The position numbers and the translations under genes were made by a program. 64,000 nucleotides of DNA from positions 1 to 64,000 of the forward strand of contig NZ_JAETZZ010000019.1 of the NCBI RefSeq assembly GCF_022627325.1, in the 5' to 3' direction. Positions 54,351 to 64,000 of the stretch are shown here, in pieces (the first letter of the stretch is position 1; every line of letters starts with the position of its first letter). The stretch is from Pseudomonas putida. GTDB taxonomy: Bacteria; Pseudomonadota; Gammaproteobacteria; Pseudomonadales; Pseudomonadaceae. Under the pieces are notes generated by a model. The model saw only the letters and a list, made by a program, of their open reading frames with translations. It was not told the DNA's origin and ran no database searches.

Positions 54351-55649
54351 TCAACGCAAATCCTGACTCACTCGCTCTACAGCGTTCACCACACCCGTCG
54401 CGCCCTGCAGGATCACGCCAATCGCCTGACCTGCCTGCGAGGCGAGTTGCAGGCTCTGCGTGGCATGACTGCGGCTGGTTTCTATTTCGCCCACGGCCTG
54501 GCTGGCGAGGGTCTGGTTATGCGCCACCACCGAGACGATCTCATCGGTAGCGGTGCTGGTGCGCGCCGCCAGCTTTCGCACTTCGTCGGCTACCACGGCA
54601 AAGCCCCTGCCCTGCTCGCCGGCGCGGGCCGCTTCGATGGCTGCATTGAGCGCGAGCAGGTTGGTCTGCGCCGCGATGCCGCCGATGGTCTGCACGATCG
54701 AGCTGATCAATACCGATTGCTCACCCAGTGCAGTGATCGTCGTGCCGGCCGATTGCAGTTGTTGGGTCATGCCCTGCATGGTCTGCTCCACTTGCTGCAC
54801 CACCGCCGCGCCCTCGGACGCTCCGCCCACGGTGTCGCGCGACACCTCCAGCGCCATCTGCGCAGCCTGCCTGATGGCCTCTTCACGCTGGACCTGTGCG
54901 GTCACCACCGAGGCGAATTTCACCACCCGCACCCGTTTTCCCTGGGCGTCGTTCACCGGGTTGTAACTGGCTTCCAGCCACACTTCCTGCCCGTGCCGGT
55001 CCAGCCGGCGGAAGCGGCCAGTGACGTAGCGGCCGGTGTTGAGCGTTCGCCAGAATTCTGCATAAGCCGGGCTGGCGGTGTCTTCTGCGCAGCAAAACAT
55101 CCGGTGATGCTTACCCACCACTTCATCGAGGCGGTAGCCCATGCCCGCCAGGAACGTGTCATTGGCGGCCAGCACATTGCCTGCCAGGTCGAACTGGATG
55201 ACCGCGCTGGAGCGTAACAGCGCGTCGAGCAGCGCCTGGTTTTCCCGGGCCAGCCCGACCTCTTGCGACACGTCGCGCCCGAATGCCCGTATTTCGCATA
55301 CCCGCCCTTGTGCATCCAACCGCGGATACCAGCCCAAGCGCCACCACGCCGACTTGCCATTGGCCGCGCTCAGGCTCATGTCATCGTGCACCGGCGCACC
55401 CTTGGCAAGCGCGCTGGCCAACCCGCCCAAGGCCTGGGCGGGAAGCCATTGCTTCAAGGAGGTGCCGGCCAAGGCGTCCACCGTCACGCCGAACGCAGCC
55501 GCACTGACGAGGTTGCAGTCGAGGATCCGCCAATCGCCGTCGAGCCGCAGAAAAAAACCGGCCTGCTCTATCTGCTCCAGGCACTGCCGAAGGCTTTCCA
55601 GTTCGCGTTCACGCTCGGCGAGCGTGGTTTTCAATTGCCGGTTGAACAT
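54351..55649 (-). CDS. Soluble PAS-PAS methyl-accepting chemotaxis protein (BdlA-like)
   Basis: A 432-residue cytoplasmic chemoreceptor without membrane segments. It has two PAS domains (about 15-125 and 135-250) followed by a short MCP signalling domain with the conserved tip LLALNAAIEAARAGEQGRG near residue 340. The layout and size resemble BdlA, the biofilm dispersion chemoreceptor of P. aeruginosa, though that name is only by analogy. It starts 40 bases after the stop of the GAF-GGDEF-EAL gene, so the two are probably co-transcribed and linked in c-di-GMP or motility control. Confidence 0.87.
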   Translation of the reverse strand: MFNRQLKTTLAERERELESLRQCLEQIEQAGFFLRLDGDWRILDCNLVSAAAFGVTVDALAGTSLKQWLPAQALGGLASALAKGAPVHDDMSLSAANGKSAWWRLGWYPRLDAQGRVCEIRAFGRDVSQEVGLARENQALLDALLRSSAVIQFDLAGNVLAANDTFLAGMGYRLDEVVGKHHRMFCCAEDTASPAYAEFWRTLNTGRYVTGRFRRLDRHGQEVWLEASYNPVNDAQGKRVRVVKFASVVTAQVQREEAIRQAAQMALEVSRDTVGGASEGAAVVQQVEQTMQGMTQQLQSAGTTITALGEQSVLISSIVQTIGGIAAQTNLLALNAAIEAARAGEQGRGFAVVADEVRKLAARTSTATDEIVSVVAHNQTLASQAVGEIETSRSHATQSLQLASQAGQAIGVILQGATGVVNAVERVSQDLR

Positions 55650-55688
55650 GCTGGCTACCTGCTGAGGATAAGCGACGAATAAGTCAAA

Positions 55689-57467
55689 TCAGGACTGCGA
55701 CCAGCGAAGCCGGTTGTTGCAGTACCACGTCTGGAAGGCGGCCAGTGGCATGGGCCTTGCCAGGTAATAGCCTTGCGCCTGGGCACAACCCCAGGCCTTG
55801 GCACAGGTGAGCTGTTCAGCGGTTTCGATGCCTTCGGCCACCACCTGGTAACCGAGCTGGTTAGCCAGCCCCACCAGCGACTGCACCAGCAGGAGGTCCT
55901 TGGCACTGTGCGTGGCCTTCTGGATCAACGAACGGTCCAGTTTCACCAGCGTGGCAGGAATGCGGCTGAGGTAGGCCCAGTTGCTATAGCCGGTACCAAA
56001 GTCATCGATGGCGACGTCGATCCCCGCCTGACGGGCGCGCAGCAATTGTCGCCGCACTTCTTCGGGTTGCTCGATCAGCACGCTTTCCGTGAACTCCAGC
56101 TGCAGGCGCCCCGGCGCGATGGCCCTGCGCTGGAGCTCGGCGAGCAAGGCATCCATGAATGCTGCGCTCTCCAGGTCGCGCGCGGTGACATTCATACTGA
56201 TGCGTAAGTCTGGCGCCTGAGCGTGTTGCAGGATGTTCAACACCGCGTGCATCACCCACAGGCTGATCGACGCTATCAGCGCGGTTTTCTCGGCCAGGGC
56301 GATGAACTCGGCAGGGGAAATATCCCCCAATTGCGGGTGGCGCCAGCGCAACAGCGCTTCAGCGCTGTTGCACGTATGGCCTTGCAGTTCGACGCGCGGC
56401 TGCAGGTGCAGGCTAAGCTCGTCATCGCGCTGCAGCGCCGCCCCCAGTGAGGTCAGCAGGGAGAAGGCCCTGCGCTGTGCGGCGTCCACCTCCGGCTGAT
56501 AGTGCGCGCAGCGGCCAGGGTTGCCACGGGCCGCGTCGGCGGCGCCGACCGCACGGCGCAACCAGTCAAGGCTGCCATCGTCGTCGCAGCGGCTGACCGG
56601 TGAAATACCGACCGAGGCATCCAGCAGGACAGGAATCTGATGACACAGCACAGGATCGCTCAGCACACCGATGACCCGCGCGCACATTGCCAGCGGGTGC
56701 TGGTGCACGATGACGGCAAACCGGGTGGGGCTGATCTTGTACAACGCCAGATCGGAGTCAAGCTGGCTGACGATCAGGTCTTTCACCTGAAGGGTAAGGT
56801 CGTGGGCGAAGTTGTAGCCCAACACCTTGATCATGTGCGTCAGCACCTGCGCCGGCATGATGTCGAACACCACCACGGTCAGGGCATCATGGCGTTCAAG
56901 GCGCGTCTGCACGTCGCATTCAAGTTTTACCCGGTTGAACAGCCCGGTCGGCTGGTCGTAGAAATTTCGACGACGTATGCCGGCAATGATCTGCACTGCC
57001 ATGTCGGCGAACGCCTGCAACATCCCGCGCTGGGCATCATCCAAGGCCGCACGCGGGGCTGTATCGATGATGCAGAAACTGCCAATCGCGACCTGCTTGT
57101 CTACCAGCAGCGGAGCGCCGCAATAGTAGCGAATGCCGGGTGCACCGGTGACCAGTGGGTTGTCGGCAAAGCGCGGGTCCAGCGTCGCATCCAGTACTTC
57201 CAGCGGCTGCGCCTGAAGAATGGTGTGGGCACAGAACGCGACATCCCGCGGCGTGCTGTCGGCCTCCAATGCAGTCTTGGCCATGAACCACTGCTGGCAC
57301 TCACTTACGATCGAGATCAGGCATATCGGCGCACTGAAGTACCGTCCGGCCCATTCGACCAGCGTGCGCAGCTCGGTGCTGCAGTCCTGGTGCGCAACAC
57401 ACCACTCGGCGACCGCAGCCAGGCGCTGCTCTTCGTTGTACGGCACTGGGGCGACATTCATGTTCAT
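55689..57467 (-). CDS. GAF-GGDEF-EAL protein, probable c-di-GMP phosphodiesterase
   Basis: A 592-residue cytoplasmic signalling protein. A GAF sensor spans about residues 25-170. A degenerate GGDEF domain follows: ISPTRFAVIV stands where GGDEF should be, near 242, so cyclase activity is unlikely. The EAL domain (about 345-585) retains EALLRW near residue 370 and DDFGTGYS near 487, supporting phosphodiesterase activity. ATG 57467 follows GCAGGTGA. It is probably the first gene of an operon with the PAS chemoreceptor. Two LitR/PplR-like sites lie 118-226 bases upstream, suggesting light-dependent control (inference). Confidence 0.88.
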   Translation of the reverse strand: MNMNVAPVPYNEEQRLAAVAEWCVAHQDCSTELRTLVEWAGRYFSAPICLISIVSECQQWFMAKTALEADSTPRDVAFCAHTILQAQPLEVLDATLDPRFADNPLVTGAPGIRYYCGAPLLVDKQVAIGSFCIIDTAPRAALDDAQRGMLQAFADMAVQIIAGIRRRNFYDQPTGLFNRVKLECDVQTRLERHDALTVVVFDIMPAQVLTHMIKVLGYNFAHDLTLQVKDLIVSQLDSDLALYKISPTRFAVIVHQHPLAMCARVIGVLSDPVLCHQIPVLLDASVGISPVSRCDDDGSLDWLRRAVGAADAARGNPGRCAHYQPEVDAAQRRAFSLLTSLGAALQRDDELSLHLQPRVELQGHTCNSAEALLRWRHPQLGDISPAEFIALAEKTALIASISLWVMHAVLNILQHAQAPDLRISMNVTARDLESAAFMDALLAELQRRAIAPGRLQLEFTESVLIEQPEEVRRQLLRARQAGIDVAIDDFGTGYSNWAYLSRIPATLVKLDRSLIQKATHSAKDLLLVQSLVGLANQLGYQVVAEGIETAEQLTCAKAWGCAQAQGYYLARPMPLAAFQTWYCNNRLRWSQS

Positions 57468-57584
57468 TTCACCTGCCCCGATCGGAATGGCAACTAGGTT
57501 ATGGCAATAGGCTATTACTGAGACTCGATCACTCCCTTGAACGTTCCGCGCTCCTGCGAGGAATTCAACAGTACCGACAAAACC

Positions 57585-57608
57585 TGTACAAATCCAGATG
57601 GATGTACA
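57585..57608. promoter_or_regulatory. LitR/PplR-like operator 1
   Basis: TGTACA-N12-TGTACA, with exactly 12 bases between the two TGTACA boxes. It fits the consensus T(G/A)TACA-N12-TGTA(C/T)A that I recall for class II LitR (PplR) photoregulators of P. putida. It lies 118 bases upstream of the EAL gene start. Confidence 0.55.
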
Positions 57609-57669
57609 ATTTTTTGATGGCAGGAAAGACCTATCCGCCGTGAATTCGGCAAATTCAGCGCTGCATACC

Positions 57670-57693
57670 TGTACAAAATTAAATTAGCGTACA
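57670..57693. promoter_or_regulatory. LitR/PplR-like operator 2
   Basis: TGTACA-N12-CGTACA, again with exactly 12 bases between boxes and one mismatch in the second. It lies 85 bases from operator 1. Two sites with identical spacing make chance less likely. Confidence 0.5.
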
Positions 57694-57859
57694 AAGGAAT
57701 GAACGGTCGCGCCCCAGGCTGCGCCTGGGCAAAAAGCGCGAATGGAGGCGCTGTCGCTGCAACTGGCGGGTTGCTGCGACTATTCAGAAAAGGGGAGTAA
57801 TGGAGGGGGGGTGTTTCGGTTTGCGCGTCAACTGACGTTCAGCTTGCCTGGCAATGGCC

Positions 57860-58555
57860 CTAGGAGGAAGGCGCAACCAGCCTGTATCCCACCCCGGCCT
57901 CGGTGATGATGAACCGCGGTGCTGTTGGATCATCGCCCAGTTTCTGGCGCAAATGCCCCACGACAATCCGCAGATAATGGGTGTTCTCCACGTGTGTCGG
58001 GCCCCAGATATCCTTGAGCAACTGCTGCTGGGTAATGACTCGCCCCGGATGCCCGGCAAGTTGCGCCAACAACGCGTATTCCTTGCGGGTCAGTGCCACC
58101 TCTGCGCCCTCAAGCGTCACCTTGCGAAAGGCGAAGTCCACGGTCAACGGCCCAAAGCTCGCGGTCACCTCGCCCCCACCCGCTTGCGGTACCTGGCGCA
58201 ACAGCGCACGGACCCTGGCCAAAAACTCCTGGATGCCGAACGGCTTGGTCACATAGTCATTGGCCCCGCCATCCAGCGCATCGACCTTTTGCAGTTCGCT
58301 GGCACGCACCGACAGCACCAGCACCGGCACCGCACTCCACTCGCGCAACTCGCGCAGCACATGCTGCCCGTCCATGTCAGGCAAGCCGAGGTCGAGCACC
58401 ACCAGGTCAGGCTTGGCCAAGGCAGCCTGAGCAAGCCCTTCGCTACCGGTGGCCGCCTCGATTACCTTGTAGCCTTGTGAGGCCAGGCTGATGCGCAGGA
58501 ACTTGCGGATCTGCGGTTCATCGTCAATGACCAGGAGGGTGGCGGACTGGCTCAT
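57860..58555 (-). CDS. kdpE: Response regulator KdpE
   Basis: A 231-residue OmpR-type regulator: receiver domain with acidic pocket D11/D12, phosphorylated D55 (VVLDLGLPDMDG) and K of TKPFG, then a winged-helix DNA-binding domain. It activates kdpFABC at low K+ or high osmolarity. The ATG overlaps the kdpD stop by four bases, showing coupled translation; a longer frame from 58600 lies within kdpD. Confidence 0.94.
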   Translation of the reverse strand: MSQSATLLVIDDEPQIRKFLRISLASQGYKVIEAATGSEGLAQAALAKPDLVVLDLGLPDMDGQHVLRELREWSAVPVLVLSVRASELQKVDALDGGANDYVTKPFGIQEFLARVRALLRQVPQAGGGEVTASFGPLTVDFAFRKVTLEGAEVALTRKEYALLAQLAGHPGRVITQQQLLKDIWGPTHVENTHYLRIVVGHLRQKLGDDPTAPRFIITEAGVGYRLVAPSS

Positions 58556-61206
58556 GGGGTTTCGCTTTCGGCTTCGGGTTGTTGGGGCAAGGGCAAGCAT
58601 AGAGTGATGCAGGTGCCATGGCCATCGATGCCTTCGCTGACCAGGATCTGCCCACCATGGGCACCGATCATGCCCTGGCAGATCGCCAGGCCCAGGCCGG
58701 TGCCCTGCCCGCCACGGTCGCCGCGGGCTGCGGTGTAGAACATATCGAAGATTTTCTCGCGCTCGGCCACGGGGATACCAGGCCCTTGATCGCTGACCGC
58801 GAAGCGCAATTGCTCCTCGTGCACCGACACCTGCAGTTCGAGGCGGCCTTGGGCAGGTGAGAAGCGGGCCGCGTTCTCCAGCACGTTGATCAGCGCCTGT
58901 TCGATCAGCGCGGCGTGCACGAACAGCAACGGCAACTCGGCGGGCACCTCGGTGTGCACGCGCAGCGGCGCGAGCACCACGCGAAGGCGGTTCAGGGCAC
59001 TGCCGACGATATCGGCCGGGGCGACCCAGTCGCGGGCCAGCTTCAGGCCGCCGTGGCCCAGGCGGGTCATGTCAAGCAGGTTCTGGATATAGCGGTCAAG
59101 GCGCTCGGCTTCGTTGCGGGTGCCTTCCAACAGTTCGCGGCGGTCTTCGGTGGGGATGGCCTCGCCCAGCGCCAGCAGGCTGTCGATACTGCCACGCATG
59201 GCGGTCAGCGGTGTGCGAAGGTCGTGGGACACCGAGGCCAGCAGTGCACTGCGCAACTGCTCGGTCTCGCCGTGCAGACGTGCGGCTTCCAGTTGCTCGG
59301 CCAGGCGGGCTCGGGCCAGCGCCTGGGCCAGCGGTTGACCAAGCGCCATGAGCAGCCGGCGGCGCTGGGCACTGAGAGGGTCGCCGGACTGGGGGCGCAC
59401 ACCGAGCAGGGCCAGGGGATGATCGTCGACGATCAATGGCCACCACCACCATCGGCCGTTAGGCAGGGTGTCGCTGCCATGGCCAGCGGCCTGCCCATGC
59501 TGCCAGGCCCATTCGGCGGCGGCGCGCTCGTTGTCGCTCAGGGCCTGAGCCTGGCCGCTGGCCACTTGCAACTGCCCTTCAGGGTTGCGTTCGAGCAGGC
59601 ACACGTGCACGTCCTGCCAGCCATTGAGGTGCTGGCCGGCGGCGTTGAACACGGCTTGCCGGTCGGTGGCGACCGTCAGCCGTCGCGACAGGTCGAGCAA
59701 CTGGTTGGTCTGCGCCTGGGTTTCGCGAAGGGCCTGCAACTGCCGGCGCTGACGCGCAGCGAGGTTGCCGGTAAGCGCAGCCATCAACAGGAAGAACACC
59801 AGCGTCAGCACGTCTTCTTCGCGCTGAATGCTGAAGGAAAAATTCGGCGGGATGAACAGGAAGTCATAGGTCAGGAACGACAAGGCAGCACAGGCCAAGG
59901 CCGGGCCCAGGCTGCTGCGCACCGCAACCAGCAATACGGCGGCAAGGAACACCAGCGAAATATTGGGCAGCGCCAACACGCTCGACACCGCCCAGGACAA
60001 CCCCGTTGCCAGCGCGGTGGCAGCCAGTGCCAACAGATAGTGGCGCCATACCCACACCCGTCGCACGGTCGAACGTGCCGGGGCCGGCTGAACATCGCGG
60101 TCGAGCACGTTGATTTCAAGCCCGTGGCTTTCGCGCAGCAACCGGGCAGCCACCCCTGCGCCGAACAATCGACGACGCAGGCGGTCCCGAGACTGGCCTA
60201 CCAGCACCAGGCTGGCTCGACGCTCGACGGCATGCTGGATCAGCGTACGTGCCACCTCGCCTGCGCGCAGCACCACCACCTCCCCACCCAGGCGTTCAGC
60301 CAGTTGTTGCGCCGCCTGCAAACGCTGGCGTGCGGTTTCGTCGCGCAGCCGCCCGTTGTCCACATGCACCAGGCTCCAGGGCAAATGCCGACGCTGCGCA
60401 ACCCGGCTGGCATGGCGCACCAGGCGTTCGGCCTGGTCGTCACCCTCGACACCTACCAGCAGACGCCCGCGCAGTGCCGGCGCTTCTTGGCCACGCTGGC
60501 GGTAGCCGTGGGCCAGGTCGGCATCGACCTGTGCGGCGGCGGCCTGCATGGCCAGCTCACGCAACGCGGTGAGGTTGGTCTGGGAAAAATAGGCATCGAT
60601 CGCAGCCCGAGCCTGCTCGGGCACATAGACTTTGCCCTCACGCAGACGTTCGAGCAGCTCGCGCGGCGGCAGGTCGATCAGCACCAGTTCGAAGGACTCC
60701 TGCAGCACCCAGTCCGGCAGGGTTTCACGCACGTGCACGCCGGTAATGTCGCGCACCTTGTCGTTGAGGCTCTCCAGGTGCTGGACGTTGACCGTGGTGT
60801 ACACGTCGATCCCGGCGGCTAGCAGTTCCTGAACGTCTTGCCAGCGTTTGGCGTGGCGGCTGCCCGGGGCGTTGCTGTGGGCCAGTTCGTCGACCAGGGC
60901 CAGATCCGGGGCGGCCTTGAGCAGGCCGTCCAGATCCATTTCTTCCAGGGTGACACCACGGTATTCGCTGCGCAGCAGAGGTTGCTGGACCAGGCCAGAG
61001 AGCAGTGATTCGGTTTCGGCGCGGCCGTGGGTTTCGACTACGCCTGCCAGTACCTGCACGCCTTGGCGCTGTTGGGCGTGGGCCGCCTGGAGCATGGCGT
61101 AGGTCTTGCCCACCCCGGGTGCTGCACCGAGAAATACCTTGAGCCTGCCACGCCCTTCGCGCGGCAGGTTGGCCAACAGCGCGTCTGCGCGGGCTGCGTC
61201 ACTCAT
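58552..61206 (-). CDS. kdpD: Sensor histidine kinase KdpD
   Basis: An 884-residue K+ / turgor sensor kinase. The N-terminal KdpD domain has a Walker-type GAAPGVGKTY (27-36), followed by a universal-stress-like domain, four membrane segments near residues 385-490, a GAF-like linker and the kinase core with SVSHDLRTPL (phospho-His near 660) and the ATP-binding GPGIP and GTGLGLAI motifs. It is downstream of kdpC across a 149-base gap with a REP-like element. Confidence 0.94.
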   Translation of the reverse strand: MSDAARADALLANLPREGRGRLKVFLGAAPGVGKTYAMLQAAHAQQRQGVQVLAGVVETHGRAETESLLSGLVQQPLLRSEYRGVTLEEMDLDGLLKAAPDLALVDELAHSNAPGSRHAKRWQDVQELLAAGIDVYTTVNVQHLESLNDKVRDITGVHVRETLPDWVLQESFELVLIDLPPRELLERLREGKVYVPEQARAAIDAYFSQTNLTALRELAMQAAAAQVDADLAHGYRQRGQEAPALRGRLLVGVEGDDQAERLVRHASRVAQRRHLPWSLVHVDNGRLRDETARQRLQAAQQLAERLGGEVVVLRAGEVARTLIQHAVERRASLVLVGQSRDRLRRRLFGAGVAARLLRESHGLEINVLDRDVQPAPARSTVRRVWVWRHYLLALAATALATGLSWAVSSVLALPNISLVFLAAVLLVAVRSSLGPALACAALSFLTYDFLFIPPNFSFSIQREEDVLTLVFFLLMAALTGNLAARQRRQLQALRETQAQTNQLLDLSRRLTVATDRQAVFNAAGQHLNGWQDVHVCLLERNPEGQLQVASGQAQALSDNERAAAEWAWQHGQAAGHGSDTLPNGRWWWWPLIVDDHPLALLGVRPQSGDPLSAQRRRLLMALGQPLAQALARARLAEQLEAARLHGETEQLRSALLASVSHDLRTPLTAMRGSIDSLLALGEAIPTEDRRELLEGTRNEAERLDRYIQNLLDMTRLGHGGLKLARDWVAPADIVGSALNRLRVVLAPLRVHTEVPAELPLLFVHAALIEQALINVLENAARFSPAQGRLELQVSVHEEQLRFAVSDQGPGIPVAEREKIFDMFYTAARGDRGGQGTGLGLAICQGMIGAHGGQILVSEGIDGHGTCITLCLPLPQQPEAESETP

Positions 61207-61307
61207 GCTTCATCCTTCAATAGCGCCACGATCGGTTTTTCTGGGCCTGCATCGCCGACAAGCCGACCCCCACAGGCGGTTCACAGCTTCGGAAAGTTGT
61301 GCACGAC

Positions 61308-61351
61308 CTGTGTGAGCCGGCTTGCCGGCGATTGGGCCGCAAAGCGGCCCC
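61308..61351. repeat. REP-like element between kdpC and kdpD
   Basis: Two adjacent GC-rich hairpins: GCCGGCTTGCCGGC (61316-61329) and GGGCCGCAAAGCGGCCC (61334-61350). The sequence is of the kind repeated in intergenic gaps of P. putida genomes. Inside an operon it could lower kdpDE expression relative to kdpABC. Confidence 0.65.
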
Positions 61352-61355
61352 ACAT

Positions 61356-61907
61356 TCATGACCCCAATTTGCTCAACGCTTGGTTAAGGGCCAGCACATT
61401 GACCACAGGCGGCCCGATCAATGGGTGGAGGGTGGCCTCTTCCAGCAGGGCTTGCAAGCGCTCTACCGGTATCTGGCGCGCCGCCGCCACCCGCGCAATC
61501 TGGTAGGCCACGGCCTGCGGTGGCAAATGCGGGTCCAGGCCACTGCCCGAGGTGGTCAGCAAGGCCTGCGGCACCGGCCCCTGCCCAGCCTGGTACAGCT
61601 TCGCGGCATCGCCCGTGACCCGTTCGGCCAGCGCCGGGTTGCTTGGCGACAGGTTGCTCGCGCTGCTGGCCACGGTGGCATAAGCCCCCGCCGAAGGCCG
61701 CGAATGGAACCAGCCATCGCCTTGGAAATCCTGGGCGATCAGTGCCGAGCCGCGCACCTTGCCCTGCTCATCGCGCACCAGGCTGCCATTGGCCTGCTCC
61801 GGAAAAACCACTTGCGCAACCCCGGTCACCGCCAGTGGATACAGCGCACCGGTGACCACTGCCAGCGACAGGATCAGGCTCAGCGCCGGGCGTACATAGG
61901 TGTTCAT
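61356..61907 (-). CDS. kdpC: Potassium-transporting ATPase subunit C
   Basis: A 183-residue subunit of the Kdp K+ pump, anchored by one N-terminal membrane segment (ALSLILSLAVVTGALYPLAV). Conserved pieces: GSALIAQDFQGDGWFHSRPSA, SNLSPSNPALAERV, TTSGSGLDPHLPPQAVAYQI. It stabilises the KdpB complex and affects ATP affinity. Ten bases separate it from kdpB. Confidence 0.95.
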   Translation of the reverse strand: MNTYVRPALSLILSLAVVTGALYPLAVTGVAQVVFPEQANGSLVRDEQGKVRGSALIAQDFQGDGWFHSRPSAGAYATVASSASNLSPSNPALAERVTGDAAKLYQAGQGPVPQALLTTSGSGLDPHLPPQAVAYQIARVAAARQIPVERLQALLEEATLHPLIGPPVVNVLALNQALSKLGS

Positions 61908-61917
61908 GGTGGCCTCC

Positions 61918-63972
<2,055 letters not shown>

Positions 63973-63982
63973 GGTCGGTTCC

Positions 63983-64000
63983 TCAGAAACCCAGGCTCAG
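63983..64000 (-). CDS. kdpA: KdpA, last five codons only
   Basis: The minus strand reads Leu-Ser-Leu-Gly-Phe then TGA, ten bases before the kdpB start. The position and frame fit the C-terminus of the K+ channel-like subunit KdpA; the rest lies outside the window. Confidence 0.7.
   Translation of the reverse strand: MSLGF

Larger units (their letters stand above)
57468..57859. other. Intergenic region upstream of the EAL gene
   Basis: Apart from the two TGTACA-type sites it holds no gene that I can support. GCCCCAGGCTGCGCCTGGGC (57713-57732) is a hairpin followed by A's on the plus strand, hence not a usual terminator. The part from about 57780 is the 3' side of kdpE. Confidence 0.45.

Noticed and set aside
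57713..57732. GC-rich hairpin in the EAL upstream region as a terminator
   Set aside because: It is followed by A's on the plus strand and preceded by T's on the minus strand, so it does not fit intrinsic termination in either direction.

Overview
The window is a chromosomal segment of a Pseudomonas, most likely of the P. putida group. This rests on high-GC codon use, the Pseudomonas-type 5' end of 16S rRNA, REP-like GC-rich hairpins, and recognisable gene neighbourhoods: fadDx-fadB2x-fadAx-fadEx-fadB1x, phnWX, ldcA-dnaQ-rnhA-gloB-mltD-npp and kdpBCDE. I saw no insertion sequence, prophage, tRNA gene or CRISPR array. All identifications come from reading motifs; no database search was run.

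Layout. 1-617: the first bases of a 16S rRNA gene on the minus strand and its leader, with boxA and three tandem sigma70 promoters. 618-7545: two drug/metabolite-type exporters (rhtA and an EamA protein), a small lipoprotein, a proline aminopeptidase, an overlapping DUF3182/hydrolase pair, and an XRE-cupin regulator. The two exporter promoters share the dodecamer GCACTATATTGC. 7696-13753: a six-gene translationally coupled Mrp/Pha cation/proton antiporter operon. 13766-15727: small conserved unknowns and a DksA2-like protein lacking half of its zinc cysteines.

16031-32809: a five-gene beta-oxidation operon (fadDx to fadB1x, minus strand), flanked by two giant proteins of about 1,500 residues. 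One is a DUF6543/dermonecrotic-toxin-like protein. The other ends in leucine-rich repeats and a NEL-type E3 ubiquitin ligase domain with a Cys-x-Asp motif. An AraC and a LysR regulator follow. 32922-35934: phnW and phnX (2-aminoethylphosphonate degradation), a chrR-type quinone/FMN reductase and a small unknown. 35918-50240: ldcA, dnaQ, rnhA, a methyltransferase-like gene, gloB, mltD and the peptide importer nppA1A2BCD. 50470-54216: a TonB-dependent siderophore receptor with a possible Fur box, and an MFS transporter. 54351-57467: a GAF-GGDEF-EAL protein and a soluble PAS-PAS chemoreceptor in one probable operon. Two TGTACA-N12-(T/C)GTACA sites upstream match the consensus I recall for the light-responsive LitR/PplR regulators. 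57860-64000: kdpE, kdpD, kdpC, kdpB and the last codons of kdpA (high-affinity K+ uptake).

The most interesting candidates are the NEL/LRR giant and its DUF6543 partner around the fad operon, the LitR-like sites before a c-di-GMP/chemotaxis operon, the operator shared by the two exporters, and a perfect 11-bp inverted repeat that places the fadDx start codon inside a stem.
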